Source of the DNA: Isochrysis galbana
Lineage: Eukaryota > Haptophyta > Isochrysidales > Isochrysidaceae
NCBI GenBank assembly: GCA_018136815.1
Contig: CM030940.1
Coordinates: 753,418-817,417, forward strand
Direction of reading: 5' to 3'
DNA length: 64,000 nt
In this document: one piece after another, positions 8,947 through 20,260 of the stretch
Numbering within the stretch: the stretch's first letter is position 1
Layout: the number at the start of each line of letters is the position of its first letter
The notes under the pieces: model-generated
The model's database searches: none
The model's input: the letters and a program-made list of their open reading frames with translations, nothing else
Told to the model about the DNA's origin: nothing
Made by a program: the position numbers and the translations under genes

Positions 8947-11274
8947 TCATCGCCTACCGGTGGCTTTCTTTGCAGCTTTTGCCTTACGTTCATTCATTTG
9001 TTGTTGCCACCTTTCGTGGTCAAAATAGTGCGCCATTTGCCTCCCGGCACGATCGGTAGGGAGGCCCTTGGCGGACCAGTATTGCTCCCCAGCCAAGTGT
9101 TCCGCGGTGAACTTGCCGGTTCTAGCGTTGAAGCTGCCGACCGTCACGTACTCCTCGTATTGTGGCCGGTGCAACGGCTGTGCCGGCAACATGCCGCACG
9201 TCCCCATTGTGGCACCATCATGGCCCGTCCCCGCATTCAAATGTGCTGTCGAGGAAGCCCACGCGCCCGAGGGGTCGGTGGAATAGATCTCATCACTACG
9301 AAGCGCTGCGGAACCCAAACCGGCAGTATGAATGTCGGCTGCGGCATGCAACGCGTTCCCCGTGAGCAAGGGAACGCTAGCCAGTGGCCGACTCGCGCTA
9401 CTTGCCTCAGACAGGTGCCGCACAAGAGTGGTAGGTGGGATCATACCGGCGGTGAACCATTGCTGAACGAGTGTCGCTGTGAACGGACCTTGCTGCGCGC
9501 CGGCGGCGTCAATGTAGTACCAGGACGGGGCCTCGCCGCCACCCGTATTGATCGATGGTAGCACAGCCGGAGGTGGGGGCGTGGAGCTAGACGTGGAGCT
9601 CAGCACACGGTCAAATGGCGTGGTCTCGTGAAGCGCGCTAAATTGCGCTCCCGCGCAAAGATGGGCACTAGGAAGCAGCGAGCCAGTCGTCGCTCTACCC
9701 TCAGCTGGGATGTGTGGCCGGACCATCCGAGTTGGCTTCAGGTGCCCCGCCCGTATCCAGTGCACAATCTTGGCGGCACTAAATGGCCCTTGGATGCGTC
9801 CACGGTCGTCCCAATACTCCCATAGGCTTGAGGCCTCAGTGAGGCTGAGCTCGTCTTGGGAGACGGCCACCGCCACACTGCCATGCTCACCACTTGGCGA
9901 GCCACATGTGCAGCAAGCGCGAGTCCCCTCACAGGCCTGCGGCGAGCAGCCTGCACAACTTGGACATGAGGCGACTGAGCCTGGCTGCTCGCAGCCATGG
10001 TTGCGAGTCGTCGAGGTTGAGTTTGGTGCAACTTGAACTGGCTTGGAAGGCAAAAAGGCCGCAAGCTCGTGCCAATCCGCGATGGGCCTCATCTGTGTAG
10101 CTTCCGCCGCGGATGCAGCAAGTTCTGACGCAGATGGCGCAGCCTCTGTTGACGAGATGGTGACCTCAGCTTCCGCACTGCGTACCTGAGACCCTGTACT
10201 TGTTGCAAACATGGCAACCACCTCAGAGGCATCCGCAGAGGCAAATGCCAGTTGGGGCTCAATGTCCCTCCTAACCAGCCTAGAAGCTAGGAATATTCCG
10301 CGTGCGATCCACCGTCCCATTCTAGAGGTAGGAAAAGGACCGCGCTCTACGCCAGCATCGTCGATGTAGTACCAAAGCGCTGGAGCTTCTTCAGCTGCCG
10401 TTGGTGCGGGGCAAGGAGCTGTGCAGAGCGTTGGTGGTTTGGTGCTTGCGGCGGGAGGCTGCGCGCCTTGTGGAGACGGTCCAAACGCTGCGCAGGCCTG
10501 CGCTACCCTTGCTCCTGTCTGCACCGAAGTTTCTTCTGCAGCACGAGCGGTGGCAGCGGCAGCAACCGTGGAGCTCCCACCACCAGTGGGAGCGACGGAC
10601 TGGCAGCACCTGGCCATGGCATGTCTGTGCGGCTCGCTCTCCTCTTCTATCTCACCAGCCGCTACACCGTCCCCCAAAACCGTTCTATCCACTCCTACCG
10701 CCTCTTCATTTTTGTCTGGCAGATTTACCGCGTCGCCGAGCTCTGGGAATGATGCCAGTGGAAGCAAGTCCGCCTCCTCCATCCCGGCCACCCCCCCACG
10801 GCGGTCGAACTGCAAGAATCCCGCGTTGAGCCAGGCCCGCATGTCCTCCGTCGAAAAAGGCCCCTGCATCCGCCCCGTGTCATCCAGATAGACCCAATCC
10901 AGTGCCTCACCTTCCCAGTCTGGTGGAGCAAGCTCACAGTCCGATGGCTCCGAGCTGTGCTCTGCGCCCAGATCAGTAGGTGTGCAGTTTGCATCATCCC
11001 CTGGAGCCGAATCAGATTGGCCAGAGTTCATCCGTTCAACCACGCGGCTGCCGTCGGCGCTATCAGCCAAGCTCTCAGAGACACACACTCCCTCGACCAC
11101 CAATGTCAGGAGAGGCCTAGCACAGGAGAGATCAAGCACAGGAGAGACCCTAGCACGGCGGCGTGCAGTGTGTAGCAACGAGGGGGTCTCTTCCTCTCTC
11201 CCCCCCACTCTCACCGAAAGAAGTGCTTCACACCGTCTTCTAATTTTGGCTTTTCGCCTATCTCGGATCGCCAC
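8947..11274 (-). CDS. protein with four GYF-type domains
   Basis: An uninterrupted 775-codon ORF on the minus strand. Four copies of the GYF pattern (W-x-Y-x-D-x2-G-x2-x-GPF-x8-W-x3-G) lie at about residues 126-178, 300-347, 484-530 and 584-632, separated by low-complexity Ala/Ser/Thr-rich linkers, some Cys-rich (about 437-460). The last about 70 residues form a distinct conserved-looking tail with FNARTGKF and HYFDHERWQQQMNER. GYF domains bind proline-rich peptides in splicing, translation and mRNA-decay factors, so an adaptor role is likely but the partner is unknown. The N-terminal 80 residues (from ATG 11,274) are atypical. The internal Met at 11,031 (MNSGQSDSAPG) is an equally good start, and the first part may be 5' leader. 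Confidence 0.8.
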   Translation of the reverse strand: MAIRDRRKAKIRRRCEALLSVRVGGREEETPSLLHTARRRARVSPVLDLSCARPLLTLVVEGVCVSESLADSADGSRVVERMNSGQSDSAPGDDANCTPTDLGAEHSSEPSDCELAPPDWEGEALDWVYLDDTGRMQGPFSTEDMRAWLNAGFLQFDRRGGVAGMEEADLLPLASFPELGDAVNLPDKNEEAVGVDRTVLGDGVAAGEIEEESEPHRHAMARCCQSVAPTGGGSSTVAAAATARAAEETSVQTGARVAQACAAFGPSPQGAQPPAASTKPPTLCTAPCPAPTAAEEAPALWYYIDDAGVERGPFPTSRMGRWIARGIFLASRLVRRDIEPQLAFASADASEVVAMFATSTGSQVRSAEAEVTISSTEAAPSASELAASAAEATQMRPIADWHELAAFLPSKPVQVAPNSTSTTRNHGCEQPGSVASCPSCAGCSPQACEGTRACCTCGSPSGEHGSVAVAVSQDELSLTEASSLWEYWDDRGRIQGPFSAAKIVHWIRAGHLKPTRMVRPHIPAEGRATTGSLLPSAHLCAGAQFSALHETTPFDRVLSSTSSSTPPPPAVLPSINTGGGEAPSWYYIDAAGAQQGPFTATLVQQWFTAGMIPPTTLVRHLSEASSASRPLASVPLLTGNALHAAADIHTAGLGSAALRSDEIYSTDPSGAWASSTAHLNAGTGHDGATMGTCGMLPAQPLHRPQYEEYVTVGSFNARTGKFTAEHLAGEQYWSAKGLPTDRAGRQMAHYFDHERWQQQMNERKAKAAKKATGRR

Positions 11275-11600
11275 GGTGGCATCTTGGATGCTGGCTCCCT
11301 CCGTCCCGCCCTCCCGCCCGCCCTCTCTCGTTCACACTCTCCCTCTCTCCCTTCCTCCTTCCCACCTCCCTCATCTCTCCCTCCCTCTCCCTCCCTCTCC
11401 CTCCCTCTCTCTCCCTCTCCCTTTCTCCTTTCTCTCTCCCTCCCTCCCTCCCCCTCCCTCTCCGAGCCTCTCCCTCCCTTTCCTCTTTTCCTTCCTCCCT
11501 CTCCCTACTCTAGACTCTAGAGTTACTCTACTCTCTACTCTTCTACTCTAGCTCTAGAGGGAGCGCCCAAACACAAACTAGAGCTAGAGAGGTGTGCAAT
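11275..11600. repeat. pyrimidine-rich tract upstream of the GYF gene, then CTAGAG repeats
   Basis: About 11,330-11,510 is nearly pure C/T on the plus strand (polypurine in the sense of the GYF gene, whose start is adjacent). At 11,505-11,590 there are overlapping CTAGAG/CTCTAG palindromes like those at 41,980-42,020 and 45,450-45,480. No gene was recognised. Confidence 0.75.
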
Positions 11601-11853
11601 CCTTAAAAAAAATCTGAAGATTCTGGCCTAACACCTACTACACAGTGGCAAAAAAGGGGGGTCCACCAACCACCGACCCTAAGTCGCGTTCCGTCAAAAG
11701 AGGGCCAGGTTATTATTTTTTTTACCCAGAGGTGCGTGTTTTCTTTTTCAACCAGTCTCCATTGTATTATTATCACAAAGATGAGTACAAAGCTAATCAA
11801 GGACGTGAGCATAGCAACTCCCCCCTTCCCCAAAACACACGGTAACCCCAAAG

Positions 11854-12282
11854 CTACTGAGTTTTCATCCTTTTCGTCTTTTTCTCGCACACCTCCTCCT
11901 CGATCTTATTCTCGATGTCGTTCTTCTGGCAGGCGACGATGTCGCTCGGCTGATCTTGGGTGGCGAGATCCGTGATGCGTGCGAGGACGGCCTCCTTGTT
12001 CTGCATGAAGAGTTTGCCAGCTGCTCGGCGCACTTGCACCATGGGATCCGCTTCAGCGTACGCGACCCTCAAGCCACTACAGCTCGACTCGGTCGTTGCA
12101 CAGTCGAGAGGTCTTGCGCAACCTCTGCTTCGGCCAGAGGGGTTGTGTCGTCCCAGGGGCGTGTCGGCGTCATGCGCGCGGCGCAGCGCGGCAGCGTTGG
12201 CGTTGTGCGCGCGCCCGCCTTTGTTGCTGACTCTTTTTGTTATAACCTTTTTTTTTTGATTTTCGCACACAGAGTTGCGCAC
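11854..12282 (-). CDS. possible small basic ORF or 3' exon, unknown
   Basis: Minus-strand ORF of up to 142 codons. The C-terminal half (from about 12,060) has protein-like composition: AAGKLFMQNKEAVLARITDL, then a Glu/Lys-rich end. The N-terminal half is basic and low in hydrophobics. Transcription could start near 12,290 beside a GAGAGA run. No family is recognised, and it may be a shadow or transposon remnant. Confidence 0.22.
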   Translation of the reverse strand: MRNSVCENQKKKVITKRVSNKGGRAHNANAAALRRAHDADTPLGRHNPSGRSRGCARPLDCATTESSCSGLRVAYAEADPMVQVRRAAGKLFMQNKEAVLARITDLATQDQPSDIVACQKNDIENKIEEEVCEKKTKRMKTQ

Positions 12283-13636
12283 TATACATACACGCAGGTG
12301 GGAGAGAGAGAGAGAGAGTCCAGGGGCCGAAATTCACAATGAGCCGTTTTCGCCACCGCCCCGCCGCCGCCATTCCGGCACCCGCGATCAGTTGACGACG
12401 AAGGGTTCGGTGGGTCCGCCGCACTCCACATTTTTCCTCCACGTGGGGCGCTTGGCTTCACACTTGCTGCAGAGCACCGCAGCACCGCATGCTGAATGTG
12501 GTAGCAAAAGTAAGCAAAGACAAGCTCCGCAGAGTTGGTCATGGGGAGAGCTAAGGTTGAATGGGATGTGGAGATGGTTTGCTTCAGGTGATGGGATGTC
12601 TCATAAGCTCACCATAGGCTATAATGGAGGCATGATCGGCAGAGTCCTAGAAATCCAAGAATTTTCTAGGACGTGGTCCTAGTTTCTAGGACGGAATACG
12701 GAATTTTTTGTCCGAGAGGCTTGTTGCTAAGTGTTGTTCTTGTTCAGAATCTGAACAGTGTTCAGCGCTTAACGTTAAGCAGCTCTAGTTGCAACTGGGC
12801 CTGCATGCATGTAGTATGTAGTAGTGTAATAGTAACGGTTGGTCTACATCTCCCATACCCATGTACGCGTCGGCGCGCCACTACTCGCCCAGCGCAGTTT
12901 CTGCTGTTGTCTGTTGTGTGATCGCATGGGGTATAGGGGGCTGACTACGGCTCACCATTGAGCATCCTGCTCCCTTATGTCCACCACCAAGCCCAGTAGA
13001 CTGACCATGCACTTCGATGGCCCAATCTCCAATCTGACTCGTCATTTATGAGGCATAGAACCTGGAAGGACACCCCTACCAGGAATCGGACCCCCCCTCC
13101 CCGTGGGCTGTGGGCTGTTCCGATGAGGGCACGCGCACTCTCACAAGGCGTCGTAAATGATGGAACCCCATGATATTTTTGTACCTCTTGCCTGCAGGGC
13201 ATCCCCATGGGCCCGGATCAAGTTTTGGGGGGGGCTCTAGAGACAAAAAATACATTAGGGGAGGGGGAAGGACATGCCAGTAGAGGAATGGGCCGCCCAC
13301 GTAGTACTCACCCCCCCTAAAAAAGTGAACGCGCGTATTATTTTTACCACCTACTTGTACCGGTTTACCGGTCCTCGCGGACTCCTTTTCTGTCAACTTT
13401 CCTCTCGCCTCCGTTCCCTGTAAGGTAGGCGCCCTGCCTTTCTTTGTCGGCCCCGACAACAGCCCCCCCCCTCCCCCCCCTTCCCCCCTCGGCGGAAAGA
13501 AAGCCCGGGACCTCCCCCCCCCTCCCCCCCCCCTCACGGGTCCGGACCCTCCCTGGTCCGAAAAGCCGGCTCTCACGCTACCAGTGCCAACTACTTTTCA
13601 GACTGACAGGACTCTCCCTACTACTACAGTAGTCTA
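12283..13636. other. intergenic, no gene recognised
   Basis: No convincing exons. 12,650-12,705 has short inverted repeats of CTAGGAC (hairpin-forming). 13,460-13,545 is C-rich with several C8-C9 runs. A further element boundary may lie here but cannot be placed. Confidence 0.45.
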
Positions 13637-13762
13637 GTGTCTAGTCTCAAGTCGAGGTCCACAGAGTTTGGTTTCACGGCTGTGCGCTGCTGCGTGCGCC
13701 GCGAAGGACACCACCGACCTTCGCTTGACACAGGCTACGAATCATCGAAGCACATCGAGCAC

Positions 13763-16700
13763 ATGCACACCCGTCATCGGCAAGAGGCAGAATTCGGGCT
13801 TGTCGCTCTGGGTACGACAAGCCAATACTCGCACGAGGACGGTTCAAGTGCATGCACCTCCATCGCAATCGTTGCTGCCGTTGAGCTTCTTCGCCGACGA
13901 GCAATCAATGGTCCAACCCTAGGATTGGAAAGTAATCCCTCTGCGCGAAAGTGTCAGCAACTCATCGACGACGATATCGTTGCTCGGGGCGTGGAGGCAT
14001 ATAAGTCCATCCTTAGACAAAGGAGATCCAAAGATGTCGCCATGCAACATTGCGCGTTTGACGAATGCTGGCAGGTGAATGAACCCCGCAACCGCAATCA
14101 GCAAATGCATCGAGGATACTTTGCACCTACCCCCGCCCTAAAGGCATGATTCTTCTACGGCATTGCTCATATCCTCCCTCTTCGCTGTTTTGGCCTCGGG
14201 CTGTTTGCTGAACTGCAGGACCTTCGTGGGAACTTTGATGTCCACACAGGGATTCTTTCTTCCGTCGAGAGCACAGGCTCGATTTTCGGTACGATTGATG
14301 AACAAGCTCGGGCAACTGCAGGTTTGTTTCATATTCGCATGCTCGGACAAATTAGCTCAGCTAATGCCCGTCGTCCTTGCTCTTGCTCTTACAGATCGAT
14401 TCGAGAGGATGATCTCTTCATGTGAGGGCTCGGCATTTGTGATCACCAAACCGCCGGAGACGATCGCGATTCTTGTTGGAGCATCAAGCTCAGTCGTCTC
14501 GCCATCTTTCCTATTCGATTCTCATGCTCGTCCTGGCTTATTTGACCAGGCTCATCTGCTGCAATTCGATTCGATCGCGGACATGTGCAATGAGTTGAGT
14601 AGGCGACTGCCCTATACCGACGTCAAGGAATTTGGAAATGAGCAGAATGCAACTATCAATCAATGGGAGGCAAACGGACTGAGGCTGAATGCGGACGTCA
14701 GTGCGCTCAGGGAAACTGGCACTGACATGTTCTGCGACCCGAAGTCTTTCGATCTGGGCTCTCTCAGTGGCTCCTGGATTTCGACATTCGACGATTGCGA
14801 GGTTGAGATATCTGCTGACACCAGGGGAAGGATTCACATCGACGGCGATGATCTACCACAGTTTCGAATCACTATTGTTGAGGGCTACCACTACAGTTGT
14901 GACGGCGGACAACGCCATCCTCTTCCTTGTGATGAGCAGAGCCGCGCCAGCAAAGCGCTCGTTGCCCTCGAAGACTGCAAAGGGACCGTCCACTATACCC
15001 TATGCGATCTGTTAAAGACAGCCGATGGCAAGATTTCTGAGGCTACATGGAAGGCGAACGATTTTTGGTTGCCGCCCCATATAATGCAATGGGAACGCTG
15101 GACTGTATGTATTTCCAGAGACGACGAGTCAGAAACCTCGGCAGTGGTCGATAGCATGCGCAGCAACGATGCGCATGGAGCAACCACACGTAAAGCTCTC
15201 GCCTCCGCCGCCGGGTGTGACGTCCTTGCGCCGGAAGGGCTTTCCAGTAGGTGCAGCTCGTCACAGTCCAATCCGCATACGGCAGGCAGCAGAATGCTCA
15301 ATTGCTTTCGAAAGTGCTTCAATTTGCCCCGGACACCCACGTCCTCGACTTCTCCAGCTGACGATGCTTCCATGGCCGAGGGCGATAGGGATGGTCAGCA
15401 GACAGCCGATCCCACATGGTCTAGACCAGTCAACACGACTGGAACGGCTGAGGTGAGCCGAAAGTTGAATCTCGACGTCCAATTAGAGCATCGATCCATA
15501 AGCACTTGTGTCACGAAAGACACGCCACTGCCGCCATGCGGCAGCGTCCAGCTTCGCCAAGACAACAGACCGGCCAATCAGCCCGGATCAACCGTTTTCG
15601 CCACTGTCAATAGCGGCGATGAAAACTCGGAGCAAGACAAATCGCACAGTGCCGACTCCGCGCCTCAACGACAGCCCTCAGCGACGTGTGAGGAAGCGAT
15701 CTCATGCGATACCAAACAAGAGCGTGTTGACACTGGCTGCCCGGCATATCAAGCACTCTCTGCGCCTGACCAAGATTCATTCGAAACGCGTACTGGTACC
15801 GCCGACAGCGCGCCGACATCGACTATAAGCAGAGAAGACAGTTTCCACACCGCCGCAAGCTGTGACATGGTTGGTGTTTCGCGCCAGGCTTCAGGGTCGC
15901 GTAGGCAGTCAGCGGCACTTCGACAGCATGCTCTGCTGGCATCTGTCAATGAGCTCGATGACTTGTGCTGTTCAATCACGAAGGAGCTGATGGCGGATCC
16001 CGTCATCGCCGCCGATGGTCATTGTTACGAGAGAGAAATGATAAGTAGGCACATACAGGTATCGCTTTCTGCATACACACGAATCACGCGACCAGCTGTC
16101 CAATCCACATCGCTGAACACGCTCGCGAACGCAAGCTCCACGGACAAATTTATACTTCGGGTGCACGCCCCTCTTGGATGCGGTTAACCAAAAGAATTAC
16201 TACTATACTGTTCTCTTTCCTGTAAGGTGCAACTAGAGGAAATGCGGTTGGCGAACACGCCACGTGATGTCGAATGTGAACGTCGTGACGACGAGTGTTG
16301 TCAAGGCAGCGCGCGGAGACGCTTCATATCCTCGCCTACGACCAATGACGAGTTGAGACATACCCTCCTGACGCCAGTGCATAACTTGGTCTCGATCATT
16401 GAATCATGGATCGAAAATGGACGCATTGGCGAAGCGGCCGCCAGTGAATGGCGTGCACGGAGAGAAGAGGTCTGTTCGAATCGCCGCGCACAGATGGAAG
16501 CTCGCGCAGCAGAACCTCCCTTGGGGGCCCTCTTAGGCGCAGGTCGCATACAAGGTTGGCTTGCATGTCAAGATGTTGGCGGCATTACCCTGCCGCGTCT
16601 GCAACGATATCTGGTTCTTGTCATGGACCGTCTGCTCATGTACAACTCTGACAGTACGCCGGAGGCGAGCTTTGACTTGACTCATTCAACCCGGGTGGTC

Positions 16701-18475
16701 ATGGAAGGCGAGTGGCTGGTAGTTAGCACGCCAGCTGACGTAGAAGGCGAGATCGGCCATGTCCTTAGACTCACCATAGACACTGAGAAAGATCCACATG
16801 CGGATCTCAGCCAATGGCTACAGCTAATCCAGGATGCAATCAGTCATCAACCACCGCCATATCAAGCGAGTGCAATGCACGTTCGCATCTTTGGTGTTCC
16901 GGAGGAAGGGCCAACAGGATTTACCGGCCTTGCCGTCGCCGTATGCGCGGCAGCCGATCTTGATTGTGCCGTGTCTATAAGCCCCATCTGCGCGATTGAT
17001 GGCTGCCACGAGAACGCCCAGGTACATTGCAGCCGCTGTGGTCGAATGGTGTGTAAGTCGTGCGGGGACTATTCAGTTTTTTCATTCCAGGAGACCGTCG
17101 CCGGCCGGCGTCGGAACTTCAAAGTTCCCCGACGGTTTCGAATGTGCTGCGAATGCATCGAGGACGCCATCGGTCGCATTGAAGAAAATACAGTGTCGCA
17201 GATGGAGGTGAAGGCGTGCGCAATGTTGACATCTAAGCTGGACGCCTTTGAGGAAAGGCTGTGCCGCGAGGGCATAGCTCGGGCCCGTGAACACCTTAAA
17301 TATTCGTTTGAGCAGCGTGAGGCCAGAGCAGCTGAACTCCATGCCATGAAGATTCGACGCATGCAGCGGCGACTCGAACGAGAAGAGGCGGCTGTCCAAG
17401 CTCTAGTGTCTGATCCCATCATCGCGGCGAGTCGCCTCAATGAGTTGCAATTGCAACGTGATGCACTGAATGAACAACGGCAGATGGAAGTGGATGAAGA
17501 AGCACTCCTCAGGCTGACTGCAGAGATTTCCGCTTTCGATGCACAACTAGAGGAGGCTGATAGACATCTGCAACGGCTAGTAGAGCAATCTTCAGCTGAC
17601 CCATCTCCGCAGCAGGCTTCACGGCAACACGATGAGGAGGCCTCGCAGGAGTCCTCTATTGAGGACGATGAGCTGGAAGAATTTGTACCGGCACGCGAAT
17701 TGAGCGAAACGGACGTCACGTCGCGAGGGGATGGACCATCTTGTTTGCTTCTCGGGCTCTGTCTTCCCTCTGAGCGCGGATTAGAACGACAGGTCGGCGA
17801 GCACCGCTATGCCCGGTGCGACAGTCGTGATATTGTTTTGGTGCATGTCGAATCTTATTCCTTGCTACCGTTCACATACTCACTAGGACCGTCAAGTTGC
17901 TTGCTTCACAGGCACGGATCCGCAACCAAATCCGTTTGGCAGTGGCTGAGGACCGCGTTGCACACGACGAGGATGCTGCCCGCAAAGCAGATATCCGTGC
18001 GTCCGAGCTCGACGACATGCGAGGTCGATTGCGGCAAGTCATTGCTCAAGCCGGGCAGGCGCAGGAAGTAGCACGCATGGCCGAGCAAGAGTTGCGCGAG
18101 CGTGAGCGCCGTGATGAGCATGAACGTCGCAGACAAGCAGCAGCGGAAGAACAACGACGGCTGCAGCGTGAGCAGGAGGAGCAAGAGCGCGAGCAACGAG
18201 CAGAGAGGGAGCGTCGACGACGAGAGGCAGCTGAGCGGCAGCTTGCCGCCGATCAGGAAGTGGAGCGATATTTGCAAGAACGTGGTGCTATTCGCGGGGA
18301 CTTCCGCATGTGCCGCCAATGCCGATCCGGACCGTACGAGAACAAGGCGTGCCGCGATTTGCAGCTGCACAATAACGAAGATGGTGGCAACCTGAATCAG
18401 TGCAAGAATTGCCAGTGGTTTAGTTCTGATTGGCACGACTGGCTAGAGTGGGACGGAACATTTGGCCCGCACTAA
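13763..18475 (+). CDS. cysteine-protease-like / U-box / zinc-finger protein
   Basis: Five exons: up to 14074, 14219-14321, 14395-16058, 16227-17792, 17912-18475. All splice sites are GT-AG and the phases agree, giving 1,402 residues from ATG 13763. The open frame continues upstream to 13637, so an extra 5' exon is possible. Order of regions: (1) residues about 25-210 resemble a papain-fold deubiquitinase-like protease of the herpes-tegument type, with SSACTSIAIVAA as candidate nucleophile, VITKPPETIAIL and FDSHARP as candidate His region; (2) an unrecognised beta-rich segment and a long Ser/Thr-rich linker; (3) a U-box at about 660-735 (DPVIAADGHCYEREMI spanning an intron into SPTTNDELRHTLLTPV); (4) a Cys-rich FYVE- or B-box-like finger at about 945-1000; (5) Glu/Arg coiled coil; (6) a C-terminal CxxC...C...H...CxxC module ending near DWHDWLEWDG. 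U-boxes recruit E2 enzymes, so one chain may carry both ubiquitin ligase and protease-like modules. The protease assignment is inference. Confidence 0.75.
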
Positions 18476-18749
18476 ATGTTGGTAGTGGTGGTAGGAGTAG
18501 TGTGGATGGAGTTGTGGATCTTTACCAGCCAAGATATGAACACGGCAGGTGGGGAGGGTGTTGGATCCAGAGTACTTCCACAATACTCTAGACGGATCCG
18601 ATGGCTTGTGTGTCTTTTAACTTTAGGATGGGCATTGTTTCTTGAGGGGTGATCGCCGTTTACTTCGGGACTCTTCTTTGTTCTTTGTGGCTTCGTTTCG
18701 GTTGGCTGCATTCTTCTCCTTCTCCGGACCCGTTTCTTTGATTGTGGCG
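18476..18749. other. 3' flank of the U-box gene
   Basis: Non-coding. No terminator-like or repeat structure was recognised before the dispersed repeat that starts at 18,750. Confidence 0.5.
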
Positions 18750-19186
18750 CAACTAAGTTTATACTTGGTTGACCCATGGGGGGGGCACGAGCCCCCCCTC
18801 TCTCCACTCCTCCCCTGCCATGGGGGAGGAATCACCCATCCTCCTGGCATGCCTGATGGCTTGCCGGGAGGAGACTGCCCTACTGACCCGCTCGCCTTCC
18901 CCACAGGCTCGCCCCATTCGCCCGTCCTGTCCAGTCGTGGCCAGCCCATTGCTCCAACCCCCCCTCCCCCCCTGGTCGATAGGCAGACAGGTGCAGCGTG
19001 GGGGCCCCAAACAAAGGCTCAGGAGCGCCAGCGAGGGAGAGGCAGGTGACGCAGGTGAGGCCAGGGCCCAGCCCCAGCCTCCCCTGCCGCCCCCTGAACT
19101 GGTCTCTATCTAGGAGCCTCCAGGGCCGCCAGAGGGCAGCTGGAGGCCTGCCGCAGGCGCGCCATCGCGCGTGCCGCAGGCCCCCG
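18750..19186 (+). repeat. dispersed repeat A, copy 1
   Basis: Starts with CAACTAAGTTTATACTTGGT and then GACCCATGG with a G-run. It is collinear with 23,804-24,213 at very high identity: the shared Pro-rich reading, CTCCTGGCATGCCTGATGGC, and GCGCGCCATCGCGCGTGCCGCAGG at the end. Short internal inverted repeats (CCCCATGG.../...CCATGGGG) can fold. The first 20 bases are also the terminal repeat of the palindromic element at 38,098-38,443 and the leader of the retrotransposon ORF at 51,907. Short indels separate the two copies. The segment after the repeat, 19,187-19,445, shows nothing recognised. Confidence 0.85.
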
Positions 19187-19445
19187 GTGCTTTTTCCCGG
19201 AGAGTCGCCCGACGTAGGTCGGTCCGCCTCAATGGGTTTTCCCTCATTTTAACTTGCGGGGAGTTAGAATGGGAGCCGGGGGCTTGCGAGGGGGGAGATG
19301 TGGAGGGGTGCATAGGTGTATGTATCTGTGGCAACAAAACGCGCCAAGGTGTACGGGCAGGTGCGCTGAGGGCTGTCGTGTTAGTACCGGGCTAGTGAGA
19401 GTAGTGGTACTAATGCTCAGTTAGATTATTGTTGAGAGGGAATTT

Positions 19446-19868
19446 GTGGTCTTCCAAAGCGGCCAAGGCGCCTTCTCACGACCATCGGCACTCGAAAATG
19501 CTAAGGTGATGGAGCAATCTCAATGGTGGACTATCTATGGTAAGCACGTTCCGTTGCTTGCAACTTTGGCGCAAACTGTCCTATCACAACCTGCAGCGGT
19601 GTCCGCTGTTGAACGAAATTGGTCGGTTACGGACAAATTCACTCTCAATCTCGGTCGAGCATGCGCCATGATGTCGCAGATAAGCTCGTCTATTGTCACG
19701 AATCGATGCATGTGCAGATGCGTGTGCAAAGCGTTGGATGGTCTCCAGATGTTGCAAATTGCAAAGTGGGACAGCGACAGCGATGATGATAGCGACGCCG
19801 AGGACGATTGGCTTGGCGATGAGGCTGTGAGTCCAAGTGAGGAGCAGTTGCGCACGCTCCTTATTTGA
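19446..19868 (+). pseudogene. hAT transposase C-terminal fragment
   Basis: A 140-codon open stretch whose first 90 residues match the dimerisation region of hAT transposases: a Trp pair, then YGKHVPLLATLAQTVLSQPA, then VERNWS followed by a region where family members have an Arg-rich helix. The C-terminus is acidic (DSDSDDDSDAEDDW). The upstream catalytic part (RNase H-like domain) is missing and there is no good start, so it is a remnant. It lies just upstream of a repeat end at 20,256 that has a hAT-like terminus (TAGGG), which may be the 3' end of the same element. Confidence 0.75.
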
Positions 19869-20079
19869 GAAATTGAGAAAGAGTATCCACTATATCGTCA
19901 CTGGCGCGGCGCCGCCGCGGCGCCGCGGCGCCGCATCCGTTGCCCGTAAGCCACCGCACAAACACGGAAGAAAAAACGGAGGGGGTTTGAAACACGGCAA
20001 AACACGGCCGTGTTTGACCTTGGTAGAAACACGGTGAAAACGTGTTTCCCAGCTAGGGACCGGGCTAGAGATAACTCCG

Positions 20080-20260
20080 GGGTCGTCTCTGGTCTCTGGG
20101 GTCCAGAGGAGGGGTCCGGGTCCAAATGAAATGGGCCTCGGATATGTGCGAGTTGGATGTATTGGGAACTTTCTACAAGAAAATCCTCAAATTTCCTCAA
20201 TTCTGAGATGGTCATTTTTTCATCCCTAATAAAAACCCTGTTTGACCGCCCTAAGAGTAG
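20080..20260 (-). repeat. terminal segment of a hAT-like repeat family
   Basis: Reading inward from 20,256 on the minus strand: TTAGGGCGGTCAAACAGGGT, TTTTTATTAGGG, a block around TGAGGAAATTTGAGG, AGTTCCCAATACA, and a GGCCCATT-type block. The same order occurs at 29,929-30,085 (plus), largely at 49,735-49,845 (minus, without the terminal 20 bases), and the last 25 bases at 56,975-57,004. The TAGGG/CAGGG start fits the hAT terminal pattern YARNG. No target duplication could be confirmed. Confidence 0.6.

Noticed and set aside
17069-17719. 216-codon minus-strand ORF of Ser/Cys/Arg
   Set aside because: Antisense shadow of exon 4 of the U-box gene.
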